DNA of 64,000 nucleotides. It comes from Chloroflexota bacterium. Lineage in GTDB: Bacteria > Chloroflexota > Limnocylindria > Limnocylindrales > CSP1-4. The position numbers and the translations under genes are program-made. Under the pieces are notes generated by a model. It ran no database searches, was not told the origin of the DNA, and saw only the letters and a list, made by a program, of their open reading frames with translations. Positions 9,579 to 17,487 of the stretch are shown piece after piece. Location: contig PLMA01000042.1 of NCBI GenBank assembly GCA_003141455.1, positions 43,854 through 107,853 of the forward strand, written 5' to 3'. How positions within the stretch are numbered: the first letter of the stretch is position 1; the number at the start of each line of letters is the position of its first letter.

Positions 9579-9681
9579 TCCTGATCCTCCGGTGGCTCTC
9601 CGGCTGATGTTTGTCGTTCGGTCCGGCCCCCCCGAGATTGGTAGAGCGCTAGCGCGTAACGGGGCTGGCTCGGATGTCGAC

Positions 9682-9687
9682 AGTATA
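9682..9687 (-). promoter_or_regulatory. Candidate -10 element for ftsZ
   Basis: TATACT on the minus strand, about 100 bp before the ftsZ start, inside the 251-nt gap between yjbQ and ftsZ. No good -35 is seen at 16-18 bp. It would allow ftsZ to be transcribed separately from the upstream dcw genes. Confidence 0.35.
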
Positions 9688-9829
9688 CGCCGGAACTGCG
9701 CAATTGGGGCCGCATATCGCACACCGAAACGCAGTCTTCATGAAGGACGTGCGAACATGCGTTCGCCGTTTGGCGCCGGAGAGGCCTCAAATGGGCGATC
9801 TTCCGGATTCGCCCTCTCCGGGACCGTCC

Positions 9830-10234
9830 TCAGCCCGGCAGGAAGGTCAGTCTCACGGCTCGGTAGGCGTTGTCCGAGTTCGGGTCCAGAAGGGCGATCG
9901 ACTGCCACGTGCCCAGGGTCAACCGGCCCGAAACGACCGGCACGGTGAGCGACGGAGGTGCCACCAGCGGCACCAGGTGATCCGCTCCGTGGCCGGGCGT
10001 CCCGTGGCGATGGACCCACCGATCGTCCCGTGGCAGGAGCCGGTCCAGGACCGCCATCAGATCCGCATCGGAGCCCGAACCCAGTTCGACGACGACGATC
10101 CCGGCGGTGGCGTGGGGCACGAAGACGACCAGAAGCCCGTCGCCCTCGCCGGCCACGAACTCCTGGCAGGCGTCGGTCAAGTCAAAGAGCCCACGGCGGC
10201 GCCCGGTCTGGATCGACAGTTCGGCGGTCTTCAT
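9830..10234 (-). CDS. yjbQ: YjbQ family protein (secondary thiamine-phosphate synthase-like)
   Basis: 134-aa UPF0047/YjbQ protein. Family features: VVFVPHATAGIVVVELG, LPRDDRWVHRHGTPGHGADHLVPLVAPPS and LGTWQSIALLDPN, which include the conserved His and Glu residues of the family's metal site. YjbQ can weakly make thiamine phosphate in a genetic assay; its physiological job is unknown. It sits between ftsA (40 nt away) and ftsZ, an unusual location. No strong ribosome binding site precedes ATG 10234. Confidence 0.9.
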   Translation of the reverse strand: MKTAELSIQTGRRRGLFDLTDACQEFVAGEGDGLLVVFVPHATAGIVVVELGSGSDADLMAVLDRLLPRDDRWVHRHGTPGHGADHLVPLVAPPSLTVPVVSGRLTLGTWQSIALLDPNSDNAYRAVRLTFLPG

Positions 10235-10273
10235 CGCGTCGCGCTCTCGTGGGGCCCCGTCGGATCCGCGCTC

Positions 10274-11506
10274 TTACGGAAGGAGATGACCCAGGCCGTC
10301 TCTGACACGCCCCAGCAGGCCCGAGGCGGGAGCCGACTCGAAGCGCGTGGCCTCGCCGGACTCCAGTGCCTTGGCGCCCCAGTAGAGCAAGCCGATGGCC
10401 GTGCTGTAGGCCGGGTTGAGGATGTTGTCCGTCAGCCCGCCGATGCCGGTCGGGCCGGCCACACGGACGGGCATGTCCATGACCTCCCGACCGAGCGCGG
10501 CCGCGCCTGCCAGCTGAGCGGCACCGCCGGTCAGCACCACGCCGGCAGGGAGTATCCCGTCGCCCGCGGCACGGATCTCCGCCCGGAGCATCTCGAACAT
10601 CTCACGCATTCGGGCTTCGATGATGCGGGCGATGTCGAGGCGGCTTATCGTCCGCCCGGCCGCCTCGCCGAGAATCGAGACGCTAATCAGATCGTCGTCG
10701 GCGACGGTCGATAGATCGCAGCTGCCGTGCTGGATCTTGAGCTCCTCGGCTATCTCCAGGCTGGTCTTGAGGCCGATGGCCAGGTCGTTGGTGACGTTGT
10801 TGCCGCCGACCGGCAGGACGATCGTCTTGAACGGAGAGCCGTCGAGGAACAGGGCCAGATCTATCGTGCCGGCGCCGATGTCGGCCACGGCAACGCCCAG
10901 GTCCCGCTCCGTGTCCGACAGGACGCACTCAGCCGAAGCGAGCGAGGCCGCCACGAGCTCGTCGATCTTGACGTTGGCGGCCTGGACGCACTTGGCCAGG
11001 TTCCGGACCGCGGTCGCGCCGGCGGTCACGATGTGGGTCTCGATCTCGAGGCGGATGGCGCTCATTCCGAGCGGGTCCTTGACCCCCTCCTGGCCATCGA
11101 CGATGAAACCGCGGGGCAGCACGTGCAGGACTTCCCGGTTCGAGGGGATCGAGACGGCCCGAGCGACCTCCAGGGCGCGGTTGACGTCCTCGCGGTTGAC
11201 CTCGTGCCGGTGGCCGCTGACGGCCACGGCTCCGCGCGAGTTCTGGCTCTCGACGTTCTGTCCGCCGACACCGACGAAAGCCCGATCGATCTGATATCCG
11301 GAGAGCCGCTCCGAGTGGTCTACCGCCCCGGCGATGGAGCGGACCGTCTGGTCGATGTTGACCACAACGCCCCGCCGGATCCCGATAGCGGGCACGACCC
11401 CCTTGCCGACGATGGTCAGGCTGCCATCTCGGGCCACCTCTCCAATGAGAGCGCAGACCTTGCTGGTGCCTACATCGATACCGACGAGCACTGCTTCGCG
11501 TTCCAC
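10274..11506 (-). CDS. ftsA: Cell division protein FtsA
   Basis: Actin-like ATPase that anchors FtsZ to the membrane, 410 aa. Motifs: LVGIDVGTSKVCALIGE (phosphate 1), VADIGAGTIDLALF (phosphate 2), VVLTGGAAQLAG (adenosine) and a central SHS2-type 1C region. It ends in a short amphipathic helix (LLGRVRDGLGHLL) that serves as the membrane-targeting sequence. GTG start with GGGAGCGA upstream. A 164-nt gap separates it from ftsQ. Confidence 0.97.
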   Translation of the reverse strand: MEREAVLVGIDVGTSKVCALIGEVARDGSLTIVGKGVVPAIGIRRGVVVNIDQTVRSIAGAVDHSERLSGYQIDRAFVGVGGQNVESQNSRGAVAVSGHRHEVNREDVNRALEVARAVSIPSNREVLHVLPRGFIVDGQEGVKDPLGMSAIRLEIETHIVTAGATAVRNLAKCVQAANVKIDELVAASLASAECVLSDTERDLGVAVADIGAGTIDLALFLDGSPFKTIVLPVGGNNVTNDLAIGLKTSLEIAEELKIQHGSCDLSTVADDDLISVSILGEAAGRTISRLDIARIIEARMREMFEMLRAEIRAAGDGILPAGVVLTGGAAQLAGAAALGREVMDMPVRVAGPTGIGGLTDNILNPAYSTAIGLLYWGAKALESGEATRFESAPASGLLGRVRDGLGHLLP

Positions 11507-11670
11507 TCGCTCCCGTCCTCGGTTAGGGCCTCAAGATCGAGGCGTTGCTACTGTTGACCGGCCGACGGCACCTGTCGAATTCGGACTCATTGTCAAGGCT
11601 AACCGACCCGGGGGAGACCGGGCAACCCGACCGCGCAGGCCGCACTCGGCGCGGCAGCGGCAGCGGCAGC

Positions 11671-12834
11671 CTAGCGAAGCGTGACAGTGTCGATGTGGTT
11701 CTCGCTTATGTCGGAGACGAGCCGGACCCAAGCCACCTTCGCCTCGCCCCACTGATACAGGGCCGATCGCAGATCCCGCACCTGGGTTGGGATGACAGTC
11801 ACTTTCCGGACGGTAGGGGCGTAGAAGCCGAACTGGGCCACCCAGCCCGACGGCCCGGAGGTGAGCGTGAAGCCGTTGTCGTCGTCGAGGACGACTGCCA
11901 GCGCAGCGGCGTTGCTGCCGACGTCGGCCGGTGTCAGGCCGCCGATGCGGTAGCCGGCGTCCAGACTGATCGGGTCGATGACGCTGCCCAAGCCCAGGCC
12001 CGCGTCGCTGGAACGGCGATCGTAGACCACGGGCAGGGCAAGGGCCTCGGGACCGCGGCTGGCGTTCGGATCGGCGGTTGGGGCAGGCGCCAGCGACGGA
12101 ACCAGCGACAGGTTGGCGGTGGGGGTTGCCGGCGGCTGCGGTGACGGCGATGGCGTCGCCTTGACCGCCTTGGTGGGCGTGGCCTTGGGATTCCTCGTCG
12201 GCGTGGGCTTGGGTTTGGGGGTCGGCGTGGGTTTGGGGGTAGGCGTGGGCGTCGGACTCGGGGTCGCCTTGGGAGTCGGGCTTTCGCCGGACGGCGCTTC
12301 CCCGGAGGCGGTCTCCTCCGGGGTCGGACTCGCGGCCAGCTCGGTCGGTACCGGCAGCGGCCCGGCCGACGAGGCTATCGGATTCCCGGCCGGGTCTACG
12401 AGCCCGAAGAGGAGCCCGTCCTGATCTACGGCGTAGCGCCGATCCCCGATCGCCCAGATGATCCTGGGCTCCCGCTCAACCACCGTCACGACGATCGTGG
12501 ACGGGAGAACGACCTGGACGCTGGCCGACCTGACGGCCGGCAGCCGGACGAGCTGCTCGGCCGCTCGATCCGTCTGGATCCTGAACAGGTTGGGCGTGTC
12601 GGCCACGCCGACGATCGACCCCACGATCTCCTCGCTCGTGAACCTGGCCCCGTGGATCTCCAGAGTCCGGGCGTCGAATGCCGGGGCAGCGCTCACCGCC
12701 AACAGACCAGCGGCGCAGGCGACCATCACCAGGCCGGCGAGAACCTGAACCCATCGCAGGGGCGGCCCGGTTCGCCGGACGCGCGTGCGCCGGACCTGCG
12801 ATCCGGAGCGGCGGAACGGCTGACTCCGATTCAT
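11671..12834 (-). CDS. ftsQ: Cell division protein FtsQ with internal Pro/Thr linker
   Basis: Bitopic divisome protein. Basic cytoplasmic tail (1-26), membrane segment about 27-50, POTRA domain about 53-122 (FDARTLEIHG...LVRLPAVRSASVQVVLPSTIVVTVVER is the typical POTRA end). The periplasmic beta domain begins at about 125 but is interrupted by some 95 residues of Pro/Thr/Lys/Ser sequence (about 165-260) before resuming (ALPVVYDRRSSD) to residue 387. The insertion makes it about 100 residues longer than common FtsQ proteins. Follows ddl with a 7-nt gap. Confidence 0.93.
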   Translation of the reverse strand: MNRSQPFRRSGSQVRRTRVRRTGPPLRWVQVLAGLVMVACAAGLLAVSAAPAFDARTLEIHGARFTSEEIVGSIVGVADTPNLFRIQTDRAAEQLVRLPAVRSASVQVVLPSTIVVTVVEREPRIIWAIGDRRYAVDQDGLLFGLVDPAGNPIASSAGPLPVPTELAASPTPEETASGEAPSGESPTPKATPSPTPTPTPKPTPTPKPKPTPTRNPKATPTKAVKATPSPSPQPPATPTANLSLVPSLAPAPTADPNASRGPEALALPVVYDRRSSDAGLGLGSVIDPISLDAGYRIGGLTPADVGSNAAALAVVLDDDNGFTLTSGPSGWVAQFGFYAPTVRKVTVIPTQVRDLRSALYQWGEAKVAWVRLVSDISENHIDTVTLR

Positions 12835-12841
12835 CGCGGGC

Positions 12842-13993
12842 TCAGCGAGGCAGATCGGCCGTGGTCAGCCGCCTCCGGACGCGTCCGGCATGGCGCTGCT
12901 CGGCCAGTTCCACGATCCGCAGGCAGACGGCCCCGAATCCGCCCAGCCCCGAGGCCGCCACCTGCGGGAAGAGGCTGATCGGCGTGAAGCCCGGGACCGT
13001 GTTGATCTCGTTCAGATACAGCTCGTCGCCGGCCAGCAGGAAGTCGACGCGGGCGAAACCCTCGCATCCGATGGCCCGATATGCCTTCAGCGCCGTCTCC
13101 CGTATCCGTCGGCCGAGGGCCTCATCGACGTCGGCGTGGATCGTCGTCTCCGAGACGCCGTCGCTGTACTTGGCGACATAGTCGTAGAACTCACGCCCCG
13201 GGAAGACCTCGCCCGGGCCGAAGACATCGAGAGCCTGCGGGTCGTTGCCGAGGACGGCCACTTCGAGCTCTCGCGGGTGGTCGAGGTAGCGCTCGACGAT
13301 GACCAGGGTGTCGAAGCGGAAAGCCTCGTCGAGGCATCGGTCTCTCTCGTCTGGGGTGTGAGCAATCGACATCCCGACCGAAGAACCCATCCGCGCCGGC
13401 TTCATCATCAGCCGGCTCTCCCCACAACTTTCGGAGAAGGCGGAGAGGCCTTCGAGAGCGCCCCGGCGGTCGACCGCCCAGCGGGCGGCGGTGACCTCCG
13501 TCCAGTCGACCACCTTGATGCCGAGGCCTCGCACGAGCCGCTTGTAGAGCGCCTTGTCCATGCCCACCGCCGAGGCCGCGACCCCGGCACCCGTATAGGG
13601 CAGGTCGTACGCCTCGAGCAGGGCCTGGATGGTCCCGTCCTCGCCGAAGGGGCCGTGGAGGGCCGGGAAGACGACCGGCAAAGGCTCGCCGCCGGCGATC
13701 CACTCGAGGGCCTGGGCCGGGGTTCTGGGGCCTTCCGCCGCGAGCGAGCGCGGGTTGTCGAAGGCTCCCGGGCGCGGCCGGCCCGATGCTGCGGCGGCCG
13801 GCATGGACCACCAGCCGTTCAGCAGGTCGATGTACACGCGCTCGACCGACAGTCCGGCATCTGCCAGCGCGTCTGCGATGGCCCAGCCCGAGACGACGGA
13901 GACGTCGTGCTCGGCTGAGGGTCCGCCCAGCACCACGACTACGCTCTTCGGGCGTGCAGTGGCTGCCCTCTCCGAACCGTTCCCGCTCGTCAT
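12842..13993 (-). CDS. ddl: D-alanine--D-alanine ligase
   Basis: ATP-grasp enzyme joining two D-Ala for the peptidoglycan stem peptide, 383 aa. ATG at 13993 lies in an ATGA overlap with the murB stop; 100 further open codons upstream lie over murB and are rejected. Motifs: VVVLGGPSAEHDVSVVSG, FPALHGPFGEDGTIQALLEAYD, GVAASAVGMDK, LMMKPARMGSSVG, ELEVAVLG and LYLNEINTVPGFTP (metal and phosphate site). Downstream of murB, upstream of ftsQ, as in many dcw clusters. Confidence 0.97.
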   Translation of the reverse strand: MTSGNGSERAATARPKSVVVVLGGPSAEHDVSVVSGWAIADALADAGLSVERVYIDLLNGWWSMPAAAASGRPRPGAFDNPRSLAAEGPRTPAQALEWIAGGEPLPVVFPALHGPFGEDGTIQALLEAYDLPYTGAGVAASAVGMDKALYKRLVRGLGIKVVDWTEVTAARWAVDRRGALEGLSAFSESCGESRLMMKPARMGSSVGMSIAHTPDERDRCLDEAFRFDTLVIVERYLDHPRELEVAVLGNDPQALDVFGPGEVFPGREFYDYVAKYSDGVSETTIHADVDEALGRRIRETALKAYRAIGCEGFARVDFLLAGDELYLNEINTVPGFTPISLFPQVAASGLGGFGAVCLRIVELAEQRHAGRVRRRLTTADLPR

Positions 13994-15102
13994 GCCACCT
14001 CCGGATGCCAGTCTGACCAATCGCCCATGAATTGGACTTCGTAGACGAGATCCACGCCGAAACGCTCCGCGACGGCGGCCCGAGCACGCTCCGCCAGGCG
14101 GCGGACGTCGGATGCGGATGCCGCGCCGGCATTGACGATGAAGTTGGCGTGCGTCTCGCTTATCGCGGCGTCGTTCACGCGCGAGCCCTTGAGGCCGCAG
14201 GCGTCGATGAGCCGGCCCGCGGAGTCGCCCGGTGGATTGCGGAAGACGCTGCCGGCGCTTGGCAGGCCGAGCGGCTGGTGTTCGCGTCGCCAACGGCGAA
14301 TCTCGTCGAGCCGAGCCCGGATCTCGGCTGGCGTGGCGGGGCTCAGGCGGAAGGTCGCGCTGAGGACCAGCTCCGGCCAGACCGCGGCGCCGGCTGCGGT
14401 TGTGGCGCCGGCCGCGGTTGTGGCGCCGGCCGTGGTCGCCCCGCCGGCCGTGGCCGCGTCCGAAGCAGCTGCGCCCCCCTCCCCTGCCCGATGCTTGAAG
14501 CGGCTGTCTCTATACGCCAGGGTAAGCGCTGCCGCCGGCTCGACAACCTGCCGACCGTTCGCCCTCAGGACCGTGACCGACTCGAGGATTGCGGCCACGT
14601 CGGAGCCGTGTGCGCCGGCGTTGGCCCAGACCGCCCCGCCGACCGTACCCGGGATCGCCAGGCCGAACTCCAGTCCGGACAGGCCGGCCCGTTGCGCGAG
14701 CGTCGCCGCTCTGGCGAGAGGCAGACCCGCGTCCGCGGTGAGACGGCCAGCCTCGATCCGGCAATCCTCGGCGCGACACAGAATGACCAGCCCCCGAATG
14801 CCGGCGTCGCTGACGATCAGATCGCTGCCGCGGCCGATGACGACATGGGGAATCCCTCGACCCCGGGCCAGCCGTACCAGCTTCACCAGGGCGGGGAGAT
14901 CGTCGACGGTCGCAAGCAGGTCTGCGGGACCGCCGACGCGCATCGTCGTATGCCCGACCATCGGCTCGGCGAGGCGGGCGTGGACGCCGGCCATGCCGCG
15001 AATCTCGGCCGCGAGCGTGACCCAGATCGATTCGGCATCCGGACGCGCGGCGCCGGTCACGGCGACGCGTTCCCCGGCCATCGCGCCGCTCCGGCGACTC
15101 AC
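13990..15102 (-). CDS. murB: UDP-N-acetylmuramate dehydrogenase (MurB) with Ala/Thr repeat insert
   Basis: FAD enzyme reducing UDP-GlcNAc-enolpyruvate to UDP-MurNAc, 370 aa. FAD-binding segment HTTMRVGGPADLL, VIGRGSDLIVSD, GLEFGLAIPGTVGGAVWANAGAHG, the substrate segment YRDSRFK, PSAGSVFRNPPG and SETHANFIVN are present. Between YRDSRFK and WPELVLSATF lies a low-complexity Ala/Gly/Thr stretch (about 207-240) encoded by 18-bp tandem repeats. GTG start in a GTGA overlap with the murG stop. Confidence 0.96.
   Translation of the reverse strand: MSRRSGAMAGERVAVTGAARPDAESIWVTLAAEIRGMAGVHARLAEPMVGHTTMRVGGPADLLATVDDLPALVKLVRLARGRGIPHVVIGRGSDLIVSDAGIRGLVILCRAEDCRIEAGRLTADAGLPLARAATLAQRAGLSGLEFGLAIPGTVGGAVWANAGAHGSDVAAILESVTVLRANGRQVVEPAAALTLAYRDSRFKHRAGEGGAAASDAATAGGATTAGATTAAGATTAAGAAVWPELVLSATFRLSPATPAEIRARLDEIRRWRREHQPLGLPSAGSVFRNPPGDSAGRLIDACGLKGSRVNDAAISETHANFIVNAGAASASDVRRLAERARAAVAERFGVDLVYEVQFMGDWSDWHPEVA
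14387..14458 (-). repeat. 18-bp tandem repeats inside murB
   Basis: Four consecutive 18-bp units, the first two differing by one base (GCGCCGGCTGCGGTTGTG on the plus strand), encode an alternating Ala/Thr/Gly stretch in MurB. The unit length is a multiple of three, so copy-number change keeps the frame. Confidence 0.85.
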
Positions 15103-16250
15103 CCCGCCACTCCCCGTGAGATGGTCTCGATCCGCCGGGCATCCGGCAGGTCTAGCCTCTCGGCCGCTGCACGGACCAGCTCCGCCACGGCATCCGCGGC
15201 TCCGGGCCGCGCCAGCGACCTGGCCGCCGCCGCCATCGCGGCTCGCTCGTCGGGCTGATCGAGGATGGCGGCGGCGGCCAGCAGGGCCTCCGCGTCGAAG
15301 TCCCCGTCCTCGATCAGACGGGCCGCTCCCGCGCCAACCATCTCCTCGGCGTTGCGGCGCTGGTGACCGGCGGCATGCGGATAGGGCACTACCACCATCG
15401 GCAGCCCGAACGCGGCGACCTCGGCCAGCGTGGAGGAGCCCGCCCGACCGATCACCAAGTCGGCGCCGGCCAGAACCAGGGTCATTTCCTCGTCCAGGTA
15501 CTTCTCGGGCCGGTAGCGCGCCCGCAGGTTCGACGGCAGGGCATCCCGGCCGGCAACCGCCTGCTCGTAGCCCCCCTCGCCGGTGATGTGGATCACCCGC
15601 GCCAGTTCGATCAATCTCGGCAACGCCTCGGCGACCGCCGAGTTGAAGCGCCGGACCTCCTGAGACCCGCCGAAGATGAGAAGCAGCCCGTCGTCGTCCG
15701 GGATCCCGAGGGCCGCCCTCGCGTCCTGCCGGTCAACGCCACGCGCATCGCGGATCGGCGTTCCCGTGATGTAGCACGGTCGCCTCCGGCCGAAGGTGCG
15801 GCACGTTGCCGCGAACGTCACTGCCAGACAGCCGGCCAGCCTCGCGGTGACGCGAACGCTGCGCCCCGGGACTACGTTGCCGTCCCACATGACCACCGGG
15901 ATGCGCAGGGCCGAAGCGGCCAGCAGAACGGGCAGGGCAACGTATCCGCCGGTCGTGAAGACCGCGTCGGGGCGGCGCCGGGTCAGGATTGCCATCGCCT
16001 GAGGCACCGAGAGCGAGAGGCGCACCGGATCGAGGAGGACGTGCACATCCAGCCCGACCGACCGCAGCGAGCGCAGCAGCAAGCGCCGGAGCGGGATCCC
16101 CGTCCCCGGGACGACCTGCGCTTCAAGACCGCGGTGGCCTCCGACCCAGCGCAGCTCAGGCGCGTCGGGCCTAGCCTGCAGCGACCGTGCGACGGCGAGA
16201 GCCGGGTATATATGTCCCCCCGTACCCCCGCCCACTATCAGCAGACGCAC
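15099..16250 (-). CDS. murG: UDP-GlcNAc:lipid I N-acetylglucosaminyltransferase (MurG)
   Basis: GT28 enzyme making lipid II on the inner membrane face, 383 aa. The N-terminal GGGTGGHIYPALA loop fixes the start at 16250. Other features: FTTGGYVALPVLLAA, the linker VTGTPIRD-type segment (ITGTPIRDA), LLIFGGSQEVRRFN, and the C-terminal donor site GRAGSSTLAEVAAFGLPMVVVPYPHAAGHQ. Its first 80 nt overlap the 3' end of ftsW in another frame. Confidence 0.97.
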   Translation of the reverse strand: MRLLIVGGGTGGHIYPALAVARSLQARPDAPELRWVGGHRGLEAQVVPGTGIPLRRLLLRSLRSVGLDVHVLLDPVRLSLSVPQAMAILTRRRPDAVFTTGGYVALPVLLAASALRIPVVMWDGNVVPGRSVRVTARLAGCLAVTFAATCRTFGRRRPCYITGTPIRDARGVDRQDARAALGIPDDDGLLLIFGGSQEVRRFNSAVAEALPRLIELARVIHITGEGGYEQAVAGRDALPSNLRARYRPEKYLDEEMTLVLAGADLVIGRAGSSTLAEVAAFGLPMVVVPYPHAAGHQRRNAEEMVGAGAARLIEDGDFDAEALLAAAAILDQPDERAAMAAAARSLARPGAADAVAELVRAAAERLDLPDARRIETISRGVAG

Positions 16251-17487
16251 TAACCCAACCTCGTTCGACTGTTTCGCGAGAGATCGAGAGCAGGATCCCG
16301 ACGGCGGCGAGACTGACGGTCAACGACGAGCCGCCCGCCGAGACGAATGGCAGCGTGATGCCGGTAACGGGAACTACCTGGACCACGACACCGATGTTGA
16401 TCAGCGCCTGGAAGCATATCCAAGCTGTGATGCCCGCTGCCATTAGCCCCCCGAACGTGTCCGGGGCGCGGATCGCGGTCCGAATGCCGGCGAAGGCGAA
16501 TGCGATGAGCAGGCCGATCACTACTGCCCCACCAACAAGTCCCAGCTCTTGGGCAATGACGGAGAAGATGAAGTCGTTCACGTCGCCTGGGACGGCGATT
16601 CGCGTGTTCCCGAGCCCGCTACCGAAGAGCCCGCCCGCGCTGAGCGCCTGAAGACCCTGGACGACCTGGTAGCAGGCGCCCCGCGGATCCGCCCACGGGT
16701 CCAACAGGCACCGCACGCGGTCGACCGGGTAGTGGCCGACACTGAGCATCAGGAAGATGCCGCCGGCGCCGCCCACGAGCGCCGTGAAGGCCGCATGCAG
16801 AAGCTTCGCGCCGGCGATGAAGTAGAGCGAGAAGGCGATGAAGACGATGACGCTGGCAGTGCCCAGATCCGGCTCCCGCACGACCAGAAGCAGGTAGGGC
16901 ACGACGATGATCGCGAACGGGACGGTCCCCTTCCAGAAACTTCGGATTTCGGTCCCTCGTGTCGCCAGCCAATGCGAGAGGTAGACCACGACAGCCAACT
17001 TCGCAACTTCGGCAGGATGGATATCCGGCAGAAACGGGCCGAGGTAGAGCCAGCGGGCGGAGCCGTGGCTGGAGATGCTCAGAGGGCTCGGGATCATGAC
17101 GATGACCAGCAGGATCAGCGCCAGGACGGCGAGCGGAACGCTGACGATCCGGAAGAAGCGGTAGTCGAGGCGCATGAAGAAGACCATCGCTGCCAGCCCC
17201 AGCAGACCGGCGACGATCTGAGGCGCCACGAGCTGGAAGGTGTTCTGGCTCTGTGCGTACGACGGAATCGCCGAGGCCGAATAGACCATCAGGATGCCGA
17301 TCGCGAACAGGGCGACCACCGCCACCAGGATGATGTAGTCCGGCTCGTGAGCCTCGCGCTTCAGGACTCCGGGATCGCCCAGGACGTTGGCCTCGCGGCT
17401 GACCGGGCTCGGGCCGGACTTGCGCCTGACTCGGTCCCGTTCGGGCGGTTGGTCGGGCAGGCTCCAGCGGTCGCGCCGGCCGCTCAT
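16171..17487 (-). CDS. ftsW: Peptidoglycan glycosyltransferase FtsW (SEDS family)
   Basis: Polytopic SEDS polymerase working with FtsI at the septum, 438 aa. The start is ATG 17487 in an ATGA overlap with the murD stop; upstream open codons are antisense-like and rejected. Hydrophobic segments begin at YIILVAVVALFAIGILMVYSASA. SEDS motifs: GSARWLYLGPF, HPAEVAKLAVVVYLSHWL, VREPDLGTASV, GGLFGSGLGN, FIFSVIAQELG and LPFVSAGGSS. The cytoplasmic tail after LLSISR continues about 34 residues into the murG coding region. Confidence 0.96.
   Translation of the reverse strand: MSGRRDRWSLPDQPPERDRVRRKSGPSPVSREANVLGDPGVLKREAHEPDYIILVAVVALFAIGILMVYSASAIPSYAQSQNTFQLVAPQIVAGLLGLAAMVFFMRLDYRFFRIVSVPLAVLALILLVIVMIPSPLSISSHGSARWLYLGPFLPDIHPAEVAKLAVVVYLSHWLATRGTEIRSFWKGTVPFAIIVVPYLLLVVREPDLGTASVIVFIAFSLYFIAGAKLLHAAFTALVGGAGGIFLMLSVGHYPVDRVRCLLDPWADPRGACYQVVQGLQALSAGGLFGSGLGNTRIAVPGDVNDFIFSVIAQELGLVGGAVVIGLLIAFAFAGIRTAIRAPDTFGGLMAAGITAWICFQALINIGVVVQVVPVTGITLPFVSAGGSSLTVSLAAVGILLSISRETVERGWVSASADSGRGYGGTYIPGSRRRTVAAG

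Noticed and set aside
11591..11596. TTGACA upstream of ftsA as a promoter
   Set aside because: No -10-like hexamer is found 16-18 bp downstream on the minus strand.
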